This document shows, piece after piece, positions 13,747 through 26,329 of a stretch of 64,000 nucleotides of DNA (position 1 is its first letter; every line of letters starts with the position of its first letter). This stretch comes from Collybia mongolica. Lineage: Eukaryota > Basidiomycota > Agaricomycetes > Agaricales > Clitocybaceae. The stretch is from positions 1,178,001 to 1,242,000 of the forward strand of contig JAAXNY010000006.1 of the NCBI GenBank assembly GCA_013420905.1. The letters are read 5' to 3'. The notes below the pieces were generated by a model, which was not told the origin of the DNA, did no database searches, and saw nothing but the letters and a program-made list of their open reading frames with translations. A program made the position numbers and the translations under genes.

Positions 13747-14457
13747 AATGTTTCTAAGGGTGACTTTGTGGGGTTGATTTGACAACAGCTTATCTTGCAG
13801 ACAGTTGGGCCTCGTTTTTGTTGACTAAACTAATCAACATGAGGCCAGCTTCTGGCGCCCAAGCTGTGTCGTGGCCATATTGTTCCGATTGAGGGGTCTG
13901 GTTGAGGTCAACATCATTTGATCTCAGTGTGGATCCAAGCCAGAATTTGGGGTCAGAACCCTACGTATTGTCGTTCGGTTGGCCGATTCGAATGCCTGTT
14001 CAACGTTGAACTTTGAACGTTTAACTCTCACGGGCTTCTGTCTATTTTGAGGTTTGAAAGGCAGGGGAGCACAGCACTTGACTATTCCTCAATGGAACTG
14101 TGCCGATGATACCATTATATTTTCCAGCCCAATCTCTTGCGGTAATACCGTCGTTGTAGTTCAGGTCCGCAAGGTACGTTTTGAAGAGATGTACTCCGAA
14201 AAGTCTCATTCAAACCTTGTCGTAGATGACTAGTCAGAAATCGACTAGCAGACTAGTCGATTTCTGCTCGTCCGGTCAAAGCCGAAGTTACATCATCAGT
14301 AGAATTCCCCTTTTGGCTTTTGGTCAAATTTTAAAAGATTGTTGTAAATCTCAAGCTGGGCTGCAAAGTATCTGAACATCTCCGTATAACTATAGGAGAA
14401 GGGCCAGTTTTGTTCTCCAAGATTCAACGACGTGCTTGTTGAAGAACGTCGGTCATC
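13747..14457. other. Divergent intergenic region
   Basis: This is the shared upstream space of the VIT/VWA gene (leftward) and the dicarboxylate carrier (rightward), 711 bp. It holds no protein-like frame. The only structure I see is the perfect palindrome at 14235-14266, listed separately. Confidence 0.7.
14235..14266. repeat. Perfect 14-bp inverted repeat (hairpin)
   Basis: The arms CAGAAATCGACTAG and CTAGTCGATTTCTG are exact reverse complements separated by the 4-base loop CAGA. The repeat lies about 190 bp upstream of the carrier start. It could be a dimeric factor-binding site, a cruciform, or the scar of a small inverted-repeat element. No adjacent T-run suggests a terminator. Confidence 0.85.
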
Positions 14458-15900
14458 ATGTCTAGCAGCTATCCATTTTGGTGCGTAACTCCTCATTGCA
14501 CGTCTGCCATCCTAACTTTGACCGAAATGTCCAGGCTTGGAGGTCAGTAGGATATTTCGCCCCACCGTTGTCCGCAAGGTATTGACGATTTTCTATAAAA
14601 CAGGGGTGGCAGCTTCCAGTGGGCAAACTTTATACCTTTCCAATTTCTATCTAAATTCGAGTTTAGTGGCGGCAAGCTGCACGCATCCGTTGGACCTGAC
14701 TAAAGTGTCTGTTACACGCTATGTCTTCTCGTCGCGTCTGACCATATTTCCGTAGTCGGATGCAAACACTAGAAGTAGGATCCAAACGTCCCTCGACCGT
14801 ATCCATCATACGTGCGTCGATCGTACAGTCAGGATTTCGCAGCCTCTATACTGGCTTGACGGCTTCTTTAATGCGGCAAATGTCATACTCTCTCATACGA
14901 CTCGGAAGTTATGAGGAGATGAAATCCCGCTTGTCCCGAGAGGGCCCACCTTCAACAATACGGCTCATTCTTGCTGCAAGCCTCGCCGGTGGTCTTGGTG
15001 GGGTAGCTGGAAATCCTGCTGGTGAGCTTACCCACGCTGAACCCTCCTCGATGTGACTTATTCGTTCGTCAAGGAAGACATCCTACTTGTTAGGATGACA
15101 AGTGATTCAATACGACCTCCCAACAAACGTTATGGCTACTCGAATGCCCTCAGTGGCCTTGTAAGCCTTATAAAGGAGGAAGGCATCCGGGGACTTGGTA
15201 GGGGACTTGGAACGAACGCTGTACGTCCAGCGTCTCAATGTGTCTTTCATCTGACGTACATCGATAGACCCGAGCCATCATGATGAACGTGCGTTGGTTG
15301 GTGTCGTTTCTCTGAACATGTTAACACGTCTCCAAAAGGCATCGCAGGTTGGATCGTAAGTGTTACCATATCTTTTAAATAACGGAATTTTTTGATTTTG
15401 AAACAGATATGACTTTTTCAAATCAACTTTATTACAACATCCACTTCCCTTGGCGGATTACCAACTACGTGACAATCTTTTGCTTCACGTAATATCGAGT
15501 CTCCTCGCGGGAACATTCGCAACGAGTAGGTTTAAAAAAACACACAACTTGTCGTTCTAATGATATTTCGATTAGCTGTATGCTCTCCCGCAGATGTTCT
15601 AAGATCCAGACTTATGGCTTCCGTTGGTACAATCCCTACGCTCGAGCATTGTTGTATCTGATATGTTCATTCCAAGTCCTGTGATTCGACCCTCAGCCAA
15701 GTGTTGACAAGGTCTTTACGAGAGGAAGGACCAAGATTCCTCTTCAAGGGCTGGACACCCGCGTTCGTCCGCTTAGGACCGAATACGGTTTTATTATTCG
15801 TCTTCTTCGAGGTATAACTCTTCTACGACTTACCAATCAATATGTTGAAAGCGACATTGAATAGCAACTCAAGAGAGGTTGGAACACAATACATTCATAA
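14458..15900 (+). CDS. DIC1: Mitochondrial dicarboxylate carrier (SLC25 family)
   Basis: Inner-membrane carrier expected to exchange malate or succinate for phosphate. The reading frame survives across about nine short introns: MSSSYPFWLGG; then ASMAASCTHPLDLTK (first PxD signature); VRMQTLEVG; LYTGLTASLMRQMSYSLIRL; GNPADILLVRM (second signature, PADI); KEEGIRGLGRGLGTNA; NASQVGSYDFFKSTLL; CSPADVLRSRLM (third signature, SPADV); REEGPRFLFKGWTPAFVRL; and a C-terminus QLKRGWNTIHS. Three repeats of about 100 residues match the SLC25 fold. The VRMQ and SLIRLGSYEEMK stretches are typical of the DIC branch. The exact substrate is inferred from family resemblance. Confidence 0.9.
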
Positions 15901-16153
15901 CATCTAATTGCATCTAGCACCCCCCCATCCTTAGATAATGGTCGCGGATAAGTGTTTCCATAGATCTAGAGCACTATTATACATGGCCGGCTCGGACATT
16001 GACCATAGATGTGGTACAACCCATTTGTCTTATTCTTCACAATATTGTACACGCTTTACACTTTGAATGTATCTTGCAGTCTCTTATCGAGCTTTACGCC
16101 TAATAATGAGAAGGTTTGGTTCCATTGCCTCAGCTTTCACAACCGTTGGGTAC

Positions 16154-18234
16154 ACTAGGTTGCCGTGTATACTATGATCTTGTCAAGATCCGCCGCGTAG
16201 TCTGTCGAACTGGGTGGGTAAAGGAAAACAATATCCCAAACAAGAGCTTACTGGTCCCCCCTGATCCGATTATAATGGTGTTCGCGCCGCTACGTAATGT
16301 GAGCTTGACGGGCACGGACAGAACAACACCCCCTCCACCAGTGTTAGGTTGGTCAACTGTGACGGCCGATCCACCATTGACACTGGAGATTATCTTAGCT
16401 GATTGCTAATCATAAAAGAGATCTAACACACCTTATCGTGGTAGTCCGCCACGAGGAATCGCCTAGTAAGATGATAGTCAAGGCGGGCAACTAAATATAC
16501 AATGAGAAGCAGACCATTCGCGTAATACAGAGCGATCCACTGTGGAGAACCAGTTCCTTGGACGTTATTGATCGTGACGGTTCCACCATTGCCTAAAAAG
16601 GTGCCTAAGCCAGATCTGACAAGTCAATAATGAGAACACGAACCAAGCCATCCTATAGCCTTTCCGCCAGAGAATGCAGAATTGGACAATACGGTTGCCC
16701 CTCCGCCAAGGGAACCACCCTCAGCTTCATATGTTGTTCCAGAAGCCACGCTGTAGGTGCCTGCAGACAGGTTCAATGACCAAACATCGGCATGTACTAT
16801 CTGAGGTTTCCCAGACGCCCAGGATAGAGGGAACCACATATATCGGCTACTTCCTAACAACGATGGTCTCCAGCGATCACCCATGTAAATCCCAAAGTTG
16901 TTATTAATCAGCATGTCAAACGTATTCTGGGAGAAGTAGGTTCGGGTAGCTGCGGGCGCAATGTCCGCCTGGGACGACCATGGACCGGCTAAAGACTGAG
17001 GCGTTTATTTTCAGAGAGGGAAAACTAGATCCACATCATGGTTAGGAGACTTACTGAAGCCGTGAAGAATTTGTTGGGGTTGGGGTCCCAGCCAGATGTA
17101 TGTGACGCGAACAAGTGATATACCTATATTAGATTTCAGTGCAACGTCTATAGGAGCAGCCTTATTCATCCTACACCATTTCTCTTGATGATTCCAGGAG
17201 ATTCCAAAGTTGACCCTACAAGTTATTCATTATACGAAAACTGGGAAGTCAATGTGACTGACCGCTTATCACTGACGTCTGTGAAGTAACATTGTAATAA
17301 TTGGAATCCAGTTTGGATATCTTGAAATTCTGATTATTGTCAGAGGCGTACAAAAGGTATACTGTCTGAGCAGCTGAACCAAGTTGGTATGAGCCTTGAT
17401 CTTTGGGCAGAAAGATCAACCATACCATCATCTGAACGACAGATATTAATAAACATCGCCATGTAAAAATGATGAAATAGTATCCTACCGTCTTGGAATA
17501 GTCCCATGTCCCGAGATTCAGCACCCAGAGGCCTAAAGCTAGATTTGTATGTGTAGGGCCCGCAAGGTGTCTTTGAAGTGGCAACGCCAACCTGAGCAGA
17601 ACCATAACTAGCACCGATTTTAATTGTGAATTATTTCTCTGGTTGAATGTCAATCATACTTGGAGCTGTCGGAATGGAACCACATAACATATTCGGAGTG
17701 CTGGGGCCGTATTTAGTGATGCGTAGTGGTATTCCCCATCAAAACTGACCGCCTTGTTGAACACAACTATTGAAAAGAACGGATTTTAGTTGAAGGATGA
17801 CCATTACAAGAATCAAGAATTACCCTTTGGACGCTCGACAATATTTGAAGTCGAAATTGCAGTTCCACTGATTGGGGTAAGGGCATCATTTTGTCGTGTC
17901 CAGGTTGTGAGGTCATTTGACTGTAACGATGTCTCAGTATAATTACCCCCAAAATAGGTAGAACAGTCACAGTATAGCATGAAACAGCTCTAAAGAGTCC
18001 GCTGTTGTGTGCTTTGTCTTCACCATGCCAATAGAAGGTAGATCCAACCTGGGTATTAGTTATAAAGATATTTGTGTATAACTCAAAGGAACGACGAACT
18101 TTCAGAAAACCCCCTCCGTGCGCTTGGATTACGTTACCACTAGTGTCAGTCCAAGTAGCACCGGGAACTATCACTGCAGCATGGGTGACAGAGAAAGCCA
18201 CGAAAGCCAGGAAGGATGACAAAAGGCGTGCCAT
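16154..18234 (-). CDS. Secreted GH43 exo-beta-1,3-galactanase with CBM35
   Basis: The N-terminus MARLLSSFLAFVAFSVTHA is a signal peptide. The GH43 five-blade propeller follows: GSTFYWHGEDKAHNS, TTWTRQNDALTPIS, NIVERPKVVFN, YGSAQVGVATSKTPCGPY, RDMGLFQDDDGTAYLLYAS, then LESPGIIKRNGVYH, whose Glu matches the general acid, then SHTSGWDPNPNKF and IYMGDRW. The C-terminal CBM35 runs from YEAEGGSLGGGATV through GGKAIGWLG and SGANTIII to NYAADLDKIIVYTAT at the stop. This layout is that of Phanerochaete 1,3Gal43A, which trims the beta-1,3-galactan backbone of type II arabinogalactan outside the cell. The enzyme name is inferred from that match. A TATA-like TATTTAA lies about 35 bp upstream of the start. 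Confidence 0.9.
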
Positions 18235-19008
18235 TTTGGGCTAGATTCCGAGAGGTCAGAGGGAGCGCTATTTAAGCAGTCTGAGCATCATAATAATGTC
18301 AGAAGCCGGACAAAATCCGGGCTGTACTTTGACATGCAATCGTCGTTGAATGTGTGTATCTGACCAGTCGACTGCGTCACGGGGGATGGTGCATGTGTGA
18401 TCCATCAACAAGTCCTTTGAAAACGGACCGTCAACCTTTGAAAGGTTGGATTTTCCTTTCTCATGGTACTGTGAGGATAGCTGGGGGACGGGAGGCGTGG
18501 CAAAGTCGTCCCAGTGTCTCAAAAAGCAACATATCATTGAGCCTTATTGGCGGTCCTGGCCCGAAAGAGGAATGCCCTCGGATGCCAGTCGGAAAAGTAG
18601 TCGGTAGAATTCTTGCGTTTTATTTGATATGGAAGCTTAGAGATTAAGACCTTGAGGAGGAATGTCGGTTGATAAGCGTATACGGCGTTCCACGGCAGCT
18701 GGTAGAGGGTGGAACGGTCCGAGAGATAAAATAAAGTATTTTACTCCTCAAAAGAAGGTAGTCAGATGTTCAGCGAAGTTGCAGTATAACAAGTGAGCAT
18801 GACCTAGTGCCATGTCGTGTCGTGTAAGTGTGCGTGTGACATGTGACAGTGAGTGCCAATTTTCTTGCTTATGTAATTGGGTTGTACCATGTTTTTTTCT
18901 GCGCCGCGACACTTAGTATTTGGGCCATATCAGGTGCAACGCCGTAAAGATACCCACTGTACAGTGGCTTATCAGAAATACATTGAGTCTCACCGGCAGC
19001 GTCAAGAC
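18235..19008. other. Divergent intergenic region between GH43 and ROK1
   Basis: 774 bp between two divergent start codons. A TATA-like TATTTAA near 18270 fits the galactanase on the minus strand. The stretch at about 18877-19008 is open in the ROK1 frame, but it lacks resemblance to the family N-terminus, so I treat it as 5' leader. Confidence 0.6.
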
Positions 19009-21201
19009 ATGGAAGCATTTCAGCTTCTCTCCCGAGGCGGTGCGAGATTCGATAAAGCTCGCTTTAAGGCTGATGTGCAGTTGTTTAATGTGAGCGAATA
19101 CTTCATTGACACAAAGCTTCTATTAATTCCTAATCAACAGAAATCAAGCGGAAACTCATCCAAGAGCACCTCGTCAACAAAATTCAGAGATGGAGAACTC
19201 CCAATAGAATTAGACTTCTTCAAGTATGCACAAGCCGGTTCAGGGAAGAAGCGCAACGCAGAGATATCGGGAATAAGAGATGCGCCGGAAGGGAAGAAAA
19301 GAAGACTGAGGGACGAGGGCGAGGAGCGGAACAGTAAGCTCGAAGATGAGCCTGAGGGCAAGGATACCACAAACGGACCAGATGTTCGGACACCATCGGT
19401 ATCCAAACATCGCGTCTCAACCAAAGGATCCGATGTGCCAGACCACACAGAGACATTTTTAGACCTGAATGATCGGTACCAAGTACCAGCCCTTATCCTT
19501 TCAAACCTAGCAAGAAACGGTTACACTCAACCAACAGGTATACAGTCCCATGGTATCCCAATACTACTTGAGGTGCGTCCATATCAATCTCTTGAATGCA
19601 ACTGCGAGCTTATTTGTGAACCCAGTCTCGCGATCTTGCTGCTATATCTCCAACCGGCACAGGAAAAACACTCTCGTACTTAATACCTATTCTATCATCC
19701 CTGGGATCGCCTATATCTAGCGCAAAAACCGATGCGGGATCGGGAGTCAGAGCCGTTGTAATCGCACCTACGCGAGAACTCGCTCATCAAATACACAACG
19801 AGTGTCTTAAATTAGCGCAAGGGCGAAAGTGGCGTATTGTTCTTTTCAGCAAAGCTACAGCAAGTACACTCGCGACTAAATCTGTGAGGGATAAGGTAGG
19901 TCTGTAATTCTCAGCCTTTTAGGTTGCCATACTATTTCTGATGTTCACAAACCAGACATTATAATAAGCACACCACTTCGTTTGGTTTCGTCCCTACAGA
20001 CAGGCAACCTGGACCTCAATAAGTCAGTTTAGACCCCTGATCATAGTTTTCAGGCTGATCGTCAAAATCTAGCGTCCGCCACCTTATCCTTGATGAAGCA
20101 GATAGAATGCTAGACTCCGAATTTTTTCCACAAATACAGGAGATCTTGGCTTCATGTACCCATACAAACGTTCAGAAGGCCGTCTTCAGTGCCACCCTTC
20201 CCGCAGGCGCAGAGAAAATTGCTATGGAAATACTCCGTAACCCGATCCGCGTTGTTGTTGGTTTGAAGTGCATAACAATCCCGGGCACTCCAATCGCATT
20301 GCTGACGAGTTTTCCTTTTTTATTATTAGGGATACACCTCTCCCTCTCATATCTCAATCCTTGACCTATGTTGCAGACGATCCATCCAAATTGCCCAGCC
20401 TATTAACTTATTTATCTCAGCCTTACAACCCTCCGGTACTCATATTCACCTCATCCCAACCGCGTGCTACCTCCTTAGCCGAAGAACTCGTTCTAAATGA
20501 TATACCAAATGTGGATTGCCTACATGCTGGTTTGAGTAAGAAGGAACGTGAAGATGCGGTAAGCCGCATGCGAAGAGGCGAGAGCTGGGTGATGGTCAGC
20601 ACAGAGGTCATGGCACGAGGAATGGACTTCAAGGGAGTAAGGGAGGTAATCAATTATGACTTCCCCACAAGTGTCCAGAGTTATGTTCATCGTATCGGTA
20701 TGGTTCCATTGACCCACCAGGTCCTAAAACAGCATCTGATGCTTCTGAAAACAATTCCTAGGTCGCACAGGCCGAGCGGGCCGAGAAGGTAAGGCCGTCA
20801 CATACTTCACAGATGAAGACGCACCCTATTTGAAATCGTAAGCATACACCCATGTTTCTTTTCCCAATAGCCGAATGGACTGATTCACAATAGTATTGCG
20901 AATGTGCTACTGCAATCTGGATCTCCTGTACCAGAGTGGATGCTCAAACTACCCAAGCCATCAAAAATGAAGAGGAGGTCGATGGGCAAGGTGAAACGGC
21001 CAGAGATTGTCAACTCGGCCCGTAAGATTGGCCGGGGCGATGCCATTAAGAAAAGGTATCCACAACCCTCCATGAAGTGGCTTTCTCATCTACAACTTTC
21101 GTATAAGGGACATGATTGCTGGCTCTAAACGCCGGAAAGACAGGCCAGATAAAAATAAAAGCTATGAGGGAGGGAATTCCGGGAATGTTGGCGATCTCTA
21201 G
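19009..21201 (+). CDS. ROK1: DEAD-box RNA helicase ROK1/DDX52 (ribosome biogenesis)
   Basis: Nucleolar helicase needed for 18S rRNA processing in yeast. The start at 19009 ([19 protein letters not shown]) is the conserved ROK1 beginning. An acidic, lysine-rich spacer precedes the core. Motifs: Q motif [23 protein letters not shown] (motif I, split by an intron), [25 protein letters not shown] (motif II), FSATLP (motif III), [37 protein letters not shown] (motif V) and [13 protein letters not shown] (motif VI, split by an intron). The tail is basic ([27 protein letters not shown]), and splicing takes the last exon to a TAG at 21199-21201. Confidence 0.93.
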
Positions 21202-22036
21202 ATATGTGGACCTTGACTGAACCAATTCATTTTACTCCTACCAATCAAACCACAAACTGATAAGATAAGAGAAAATGTGGAGGTGCGTTTCGCCGTATCG
21301 TACTGAACAAATACTCCTCCGATATCGGGTCGAACGATCCAAATGTATAGCGTGCATTCGAGTCCATCTAATAAATCTCAAAAAGGAGATATCAGCAACC
21401 CCTCGTTAATAGGGCGCCGTCTACTCAAGCCGCCAATAGGTCTTCATTTACCGAACAGTCACAAGCCACGAGGCAGTCGTATTTCCGCTCAGGAACATGT
21501 ATCGTGTCGGCCCCGTGTGCGGTGACAGTGCAGCTCTCTATGGATGTTGACATATCCAGTCGTATTCTGCAGCATACACTGACAGTCGTCTCAGACTGCC
21601 CGTTATGTTGTGATTGTAGTATCATATCCTCACTATCAACTCACTAAACAACCACTAAAGTCCTTCAAGGACAGATAGTCCGAGGACTTTCGAATCTAAC
21701 CCCATAAGCCCAGGCCCCAGGATTGATCCCGTGAAGATATCGGTAGTCCGCCAAACTCCCATGTTCTGGTTCAAACCTAGCGAATATGACGGAACCAAAT
21801 GCTGATCCGTTTTGGGATCGATCAAGGATCGGCTTTCCATTCTGGGTACCTTTTGACGAAATCACATCCAGTTGACATGTCCTCGAGGCAGACACGACGT
21901 TCTATTAAGAGGTGGTATCTAATATGGAAGGTCGGAAAGGAGCGGTCCTTGGATTGAAAAGGAGGTGGGATAACGAGCTAATCGTCAAGAGTCCTCACAC
22001 TCTCCTGCACCGGATACCCCCTCTAACGAGTTCGCC
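21202..22036. other. Intergenic region upstream of the HMG-box gene
   Basis: 835 bp between the ROK1 stop and the HMG-box start. Short frames on both strands show no domain. I see no repeat or RNA gene. Confidence 0.6.
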
Positions 22037-23332
22037 ATGCCCCCATACCGTGGTGAATTGCCATCTCGAAAGTCTCGTAGGCTGTCCAATCAAGAGCCAA
22101 AGAACTACGCAGGTGATTCGTGTTTACTTTTACGGTCCTCATGACCATGCTGATTTCCTTTGCGATCAGAACTTGAAGATCAGTGGCAAAATGTTGGGCT
22201 GCTCTATCCCGGTCAAGAATCGATCGGTGAACGCCCTACATTTTCCGTTTCCCCTGCTACGCCATCTGCATTCCTCTTTACTGGTTCCATACTCGACAAA
22301 TCCCAAGACATACCTCTCCTCACCTCCCATACCCACTGCCGCCCGAAGGATCATATCGCACGTCCTCCTAATGCTTTCATGCTATTCCGTTCCATCTTCT
22401 GGGCCAATGAAAAACTCAAGGAAGAGCCCATAGAGCGTGATCATCGCGACATCAGTCGCATCGCCGCTCATTGTTGGAACACCCTCGACGACGCAGCCAA
22501 GGACCCCTACCGGGCACTCGCCCTGCAAAGGAAGCTTCAACATGGTCTGGAACACCCTGACTATAAGTATAAGCCGGCGTTCCCTCGAGAAAGGTCTTCG
22601 AAAAGGAAGACTAAGAAGAACGATAATGCGGAGGAGGAGCGATGCAGAATGTTGGCTTCACTTGTCATGGATGGTGTTTCATCCGCTGGCATAAGGGAAG
22701 CCATGAAGGGCACCGAGAAACAGCCCTCTCACCATAGCGTTTCTTCCAGGAGGTCTTACAGATCTAGAGCGCGTCGTCGCGCTTCTAAGGCGAACTCTCC
22801 CCAGTTGTCTTCCATTAAACTGGGTAGCCCGAGCCTCAAAGCGGAATCCTCATTTTCCCAGGTGTATTCCCCCAATAATCTCGGTGCTTATCAGGTCAAT
22901 GGATTTGTGCCTACTGAAGAGATACCTCACCTGGAGTTGTCCCCTGTAAAGAAGGAAGAGGAAAGTTTTACCATTCAATTCGACCCTTCCATCCAACTCC
23001 CAATACATAGAGATATGGACTCCCATTTCGGGATCAAGTCCACTCATTCAGGCGCCACATCCAATTCTTGTTTTTGGAATATCCAGGACGACATGGCATT
23101 GGGAGACGAGTCGGGTTTGGTCGGGTTTATCTCGCCTGAGTCTACCAACCAATTTTATGGATCCGTGACGTTCACAGATCCATTCAATGATTACTCGAGA
23201 GGGTCATCTCAATCTAGCCCAAAATTAGGCCAGGGATCTTCCAATGTATATCCAAACATGGCCGTCATGACCAATGATTCGTCCACACATATTTACGATT
23301 CTGACATGAACAATTATTTTCATTTTGATTAG
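22037..23332 (+). CDS. HMG-box transcription factor
   Basis: Exon 1 (22037-22112, MPPYRGELPSRKSRRL...) joins exon 2 at 22170 through a 57-base intron, giving NYAELEDQWQNVGLLYP. The HMG box follows: HIARPPNAFMLFRSIFW, RDHRDISRIAAHCWNTLDD, AKDPYRALALQRKLQHG and HPDYKYKP. It is the MATA_HMG/Ste11-Rox1 type that binds DNA in a sequence-specific way. Basic stretches (ERSSKRKTKKN; RSRARRRASK) can serve as nuclear signals. The C-terminal 200 residues are Ser/Asn/acidic-rich, as in activation domains, and end NNYFHFD. Nothing near it looks like a mating-type locus (no homeodomain pair or pheromone receptor), so its target genes are unknown. Confidence 0.88.
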
Positions 23333-23437
23333 ATCTCTAAGTACTTAAATTATACCTGCACATTCCAACCATACCCACAATCACACTCATACATTCCATT
23401 TCTTGGCGAGTCTTTAACAATTATAATGGTTTCTATA

Positions 23438-25611
23438 TCATTTTGTTCGAGCCCGTTTGTTAGCAGGTTCTGATGTCCCTTCATCAATGACCAACCTGCC
23501 ATTGCGCCTTTCTTCACCCAACCAAGATATACATGCATCTTTTGTTGCTCCAGGATTGCCAAGCTGCCAGGAAAGCACCTTCGCCATGACCTTTCCTGTC
23601 CAGACTCCAGGTTTTGTAGCACCTAAGGCTTCAACAACCTCACGGCCCTAATTGGTTTATTATCAGGAATGTGTTAGCGTCCAACCGAGTTTTTCTCACA
23701 TCCAAAAGAGGTTTCGCGTCCACCGTATCCGGCAGACCCAGTTCTTCGATTCTATCCACAAATGTGTTATATAGTTCGACAAGGCTCGAAGCTTTGGAGG
23801 CTGTGGGCAAGGGTAAACAATTCCAGTATATAAGTATCCAGCCACGGAGCCTTACCGTCCAAAATGTCGCCGGATGGATCATAGTGTGGGATAAGTTCTT
23901 GTACAAGAGAGAAGAGTAGGGAAGTTGTCCAGTGGCTTCCTGTGTTGGCGTTGTGTATGACCTTCTCTCGTAGAAGGAGCCCTGAGGGGGGTCATTATGC
24001 AAGGGGTACATGCAGATAGGCAGCGATACCAACCTATCGCGACCCGTGCTGAGGGTTTTTGGAATCTATCTTGATCCAAGGCAGGGTTTTGTAGGAGTCG
24101 AGCTGCCGCAAACAAGGAGGGAACACCATCGAGGAAGTGGTTCTGTGTCCCAAGCTTTAAGGATTCCCGAATGATGAGATCAACTGCTTGCTGCATTTTC
24201 TTTTTCTTGTCAACATAGGTGACGCTCCTGTAAGGAGTGAGGGTGGCTGCTAAGTATAGGCGAGAAATGCAAGAAGTATCATCTTTGATCCGAGATAGTA
24301 ATCTGGGGTGAGGCGCGGGAAGGTTAGGAGACTCAGCTGGATGAAGAAGTGCGTGAAGCATGGAAGCAGCGGTCAATGATACGTCGCTCGAGCTGGGTGA
24401 AGCATGGAATGTCGAATATATGGCTTCGGGTATGACGGAATATATTGAATGATATAGAGATAAATCGTGTATGAGCCGTATGGCGTGAAGGGGGTCACGT
24501 CCTGAATATCCTATTAGCCTCAGAGCAAGACGTGCTATATGTATGTCACCTTTTAACATTTTAGAGAGTTCTTCGCCGGCACGCTCTCGTGCAACCTTCG
24601 ACACAAGAGCATCCTATGAGCGTTAGTCAGTCAGTCAGACAGCTGTAGATAGAACGACAGTACTTGAATAACTGGGTCTTTCGCGGCGTCCTCTACCTCC
24701 GGTACAATATCAAACCCATACCGGCTTGCAAATCTGATACACCGCAGAACGCGCAACGGGTCATCCAGAAACGTTTCCCTCGGTGGTAAAGGTGTACGGA
24801 TGATACCATCCTTTAGATCTTCCAAGCCCTATCGTAGTGCGGTCAGCCGAGGAGATGTTGCTTTTTTGCATAGATAGAATTACCTTTCCAGTGAAGTCTT
24901 CAACACTGCGGGTATGTACATTGTAGAAGAGCGCATTTATTGTTGTATCTCTCCTGAGGGCGTCTTGAAGTGGTGTACCAAAAGTCTTAAAGAGATTAAC
25001 TGAAAATTAATCAATCATAACGTATTTTGTTACCAGGTGCTCACCACTTCGGTTGGAATTCGACTATTATCGGCATACTCTTCGCATCGAAGGTTTACAA
25101 GATCAATATCTAACCCCAAAAACCTGAACGTGGCCGTCTCAAGATGCTTTGACTGATCAGGATTTTGAGCGATTTTGCTGATAGATCCGGTCTTGATACC
25201 TTTACTTTCAGCAAATGTAGCCAGATGCTCTGCAAATGAAAAACCCATAATATTGCTCAAAGCAATGTCAATGTCGTGACTCTGCGAGCCAAGCAACTGT
25301 ATAGATTGTATGCATTCAGGGGTAAATAGGGAGACCGACGAGCCTCGATTATTAACCTTGTCTCTGACCCAACCGCCTGCTATCCTGCAAGATGTGTATA
25401 TTCCCTTCTCTGCCAGATGATTTGTGCAGTCGTCTAAGAGGACACATATATCTTCCTCCACGTTGGTCAATTCAACTTCCATCTTTGCAGGAATATCAAT
25501 TCGGGGCACAGAACAAGTTTTGAGAGACATAGTGCGCTGAATTGTCGGGGGGAATCGCCTATGCAGGAGATATTTATTGGGGAAGGAAAAGGCTGACTTC
25601 AGAATGGACAT
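23438..25611 (-). CDS. CCA1: CCA-adding tRNA nucleotidyltransferase
   Basis: Adds CCA to tRNA 3' ends. The class II nucleotidyltransferase signature is present: RIAGGWVRDK, then SHDIDIAL with the metal-binding DxD. RRDTTINALFYN and FLDDPLRVLRCIRFASRYGF (motifs C and D) come after short introns. A helical C-terminal body follows (MLKGDIHIARLALRLIG, MLHALLHP, VRLRGWILIYW), ending ISWLGEERRNGRLVIDEG and a basic ANKRARTK. Two in-frame starts exist. The first (25611) adds an arginine-rich amphipathic leader, MSILKSAFSFPNKYLLHRRF, that looks mitochondrial. The second, MSLKT, at about 25530, would give a cytosolic and nuclear form, as known for yeast CCA1. The stop is at 23438, 105 bp from the convergent HMG gene. 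Confidence 0.94.
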
Positions 25612-25827
25612 GCAGGGAGCCTACGCCACCACAAGCTTGGTGAACTACCATATATATCGTCACATCACATGTCATAGTATAATTACATGCGTGTGAACAA
25701 TGCCTGAGGCAAGCACAACTTTCTCCCTACTTATAGTTTAGGCGGTATAACGAGTGAATGAGTCGAGTAAAGTATCGCTGTATGTATAATGCATCGCCAT
25801 TGCAAGCGGTACGCCTTTTCGTCTTCG

Positions 25828-25918
25828 TCTGTCTATTATAAAATACAGTTAGTGTGTGAATTTGATTGTGACTAATCCTGACTAAGCGCTGACTAAGTCT
25901 GACAAAGCAGCAAAAAAG
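25828..25918 (+). mobile_element. Helitron 5'-end fragment (91 bp)
   Basis: It begins TCTGTCTATTATAAAATAC and continues GTGTGAATTTGATTG through GCAGCAAAAAAG. This is a diverged copy of the first about 90 bases of the complete Helitron at 32767. It stops where the next Helitron tip begins (25919), so that element probably inserted into it or replaced its remainder. Confidence 0.75.
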
Positions 25919-25948
25919 TCTGTCTATATTAAAGTACAAGCTTATGGC

Positions 25949-25965
25949 CCGTGGCTACGCCACGG
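25949..25965 (-). other. Helitron 3' subterminal hairpin, copy A
   Basis: A 7-bp stem CCGTGGC/GCCACGG with a 3-base loop. On the minus strand it lies 8 bases before the terminal CTTG. A stem-loop about ten bases from the end is the hallmark of Helitron 3' termini. Confidence 0.8.
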
Positions 25966-26329
25966 CACTGCTACACTCACCCATGACTCTATCACGTAAC
26001 CTTCAGCTTGCTGGGGGCTCTGCCCCCAGACCCCCATCTTAGTCTCAATACTTTATTCTATGTTCAATTTCAATATTTTGGATGTAGGCTTTTTTCCCTA
26101 TTCAAATCATAATCCATATAATACTTCTACTCCAAAGGAACATCTTTACTGTTAAAGTGACCCTATTGTCTACAGTATTTGGTATCATAGCTTTGATTCC
26201 ATGTACCAATATTACCTGTGAAATCACAATATAAAACTGCCCATGTATAACTACAGGAGATCTAAAGTCAAGTCCAACTTGGTGTAATCAGTGCCCTTGA
26301 TATTGGTTAATTGTCATACAGAATCCCAG

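Noticed and set aside
22037..23332. Mating-type locus because of the HMG box
   Set aside because: Agaricomycete mating loci are defined by homeodomain pairs or pheromone receptors; neither is present nearby.
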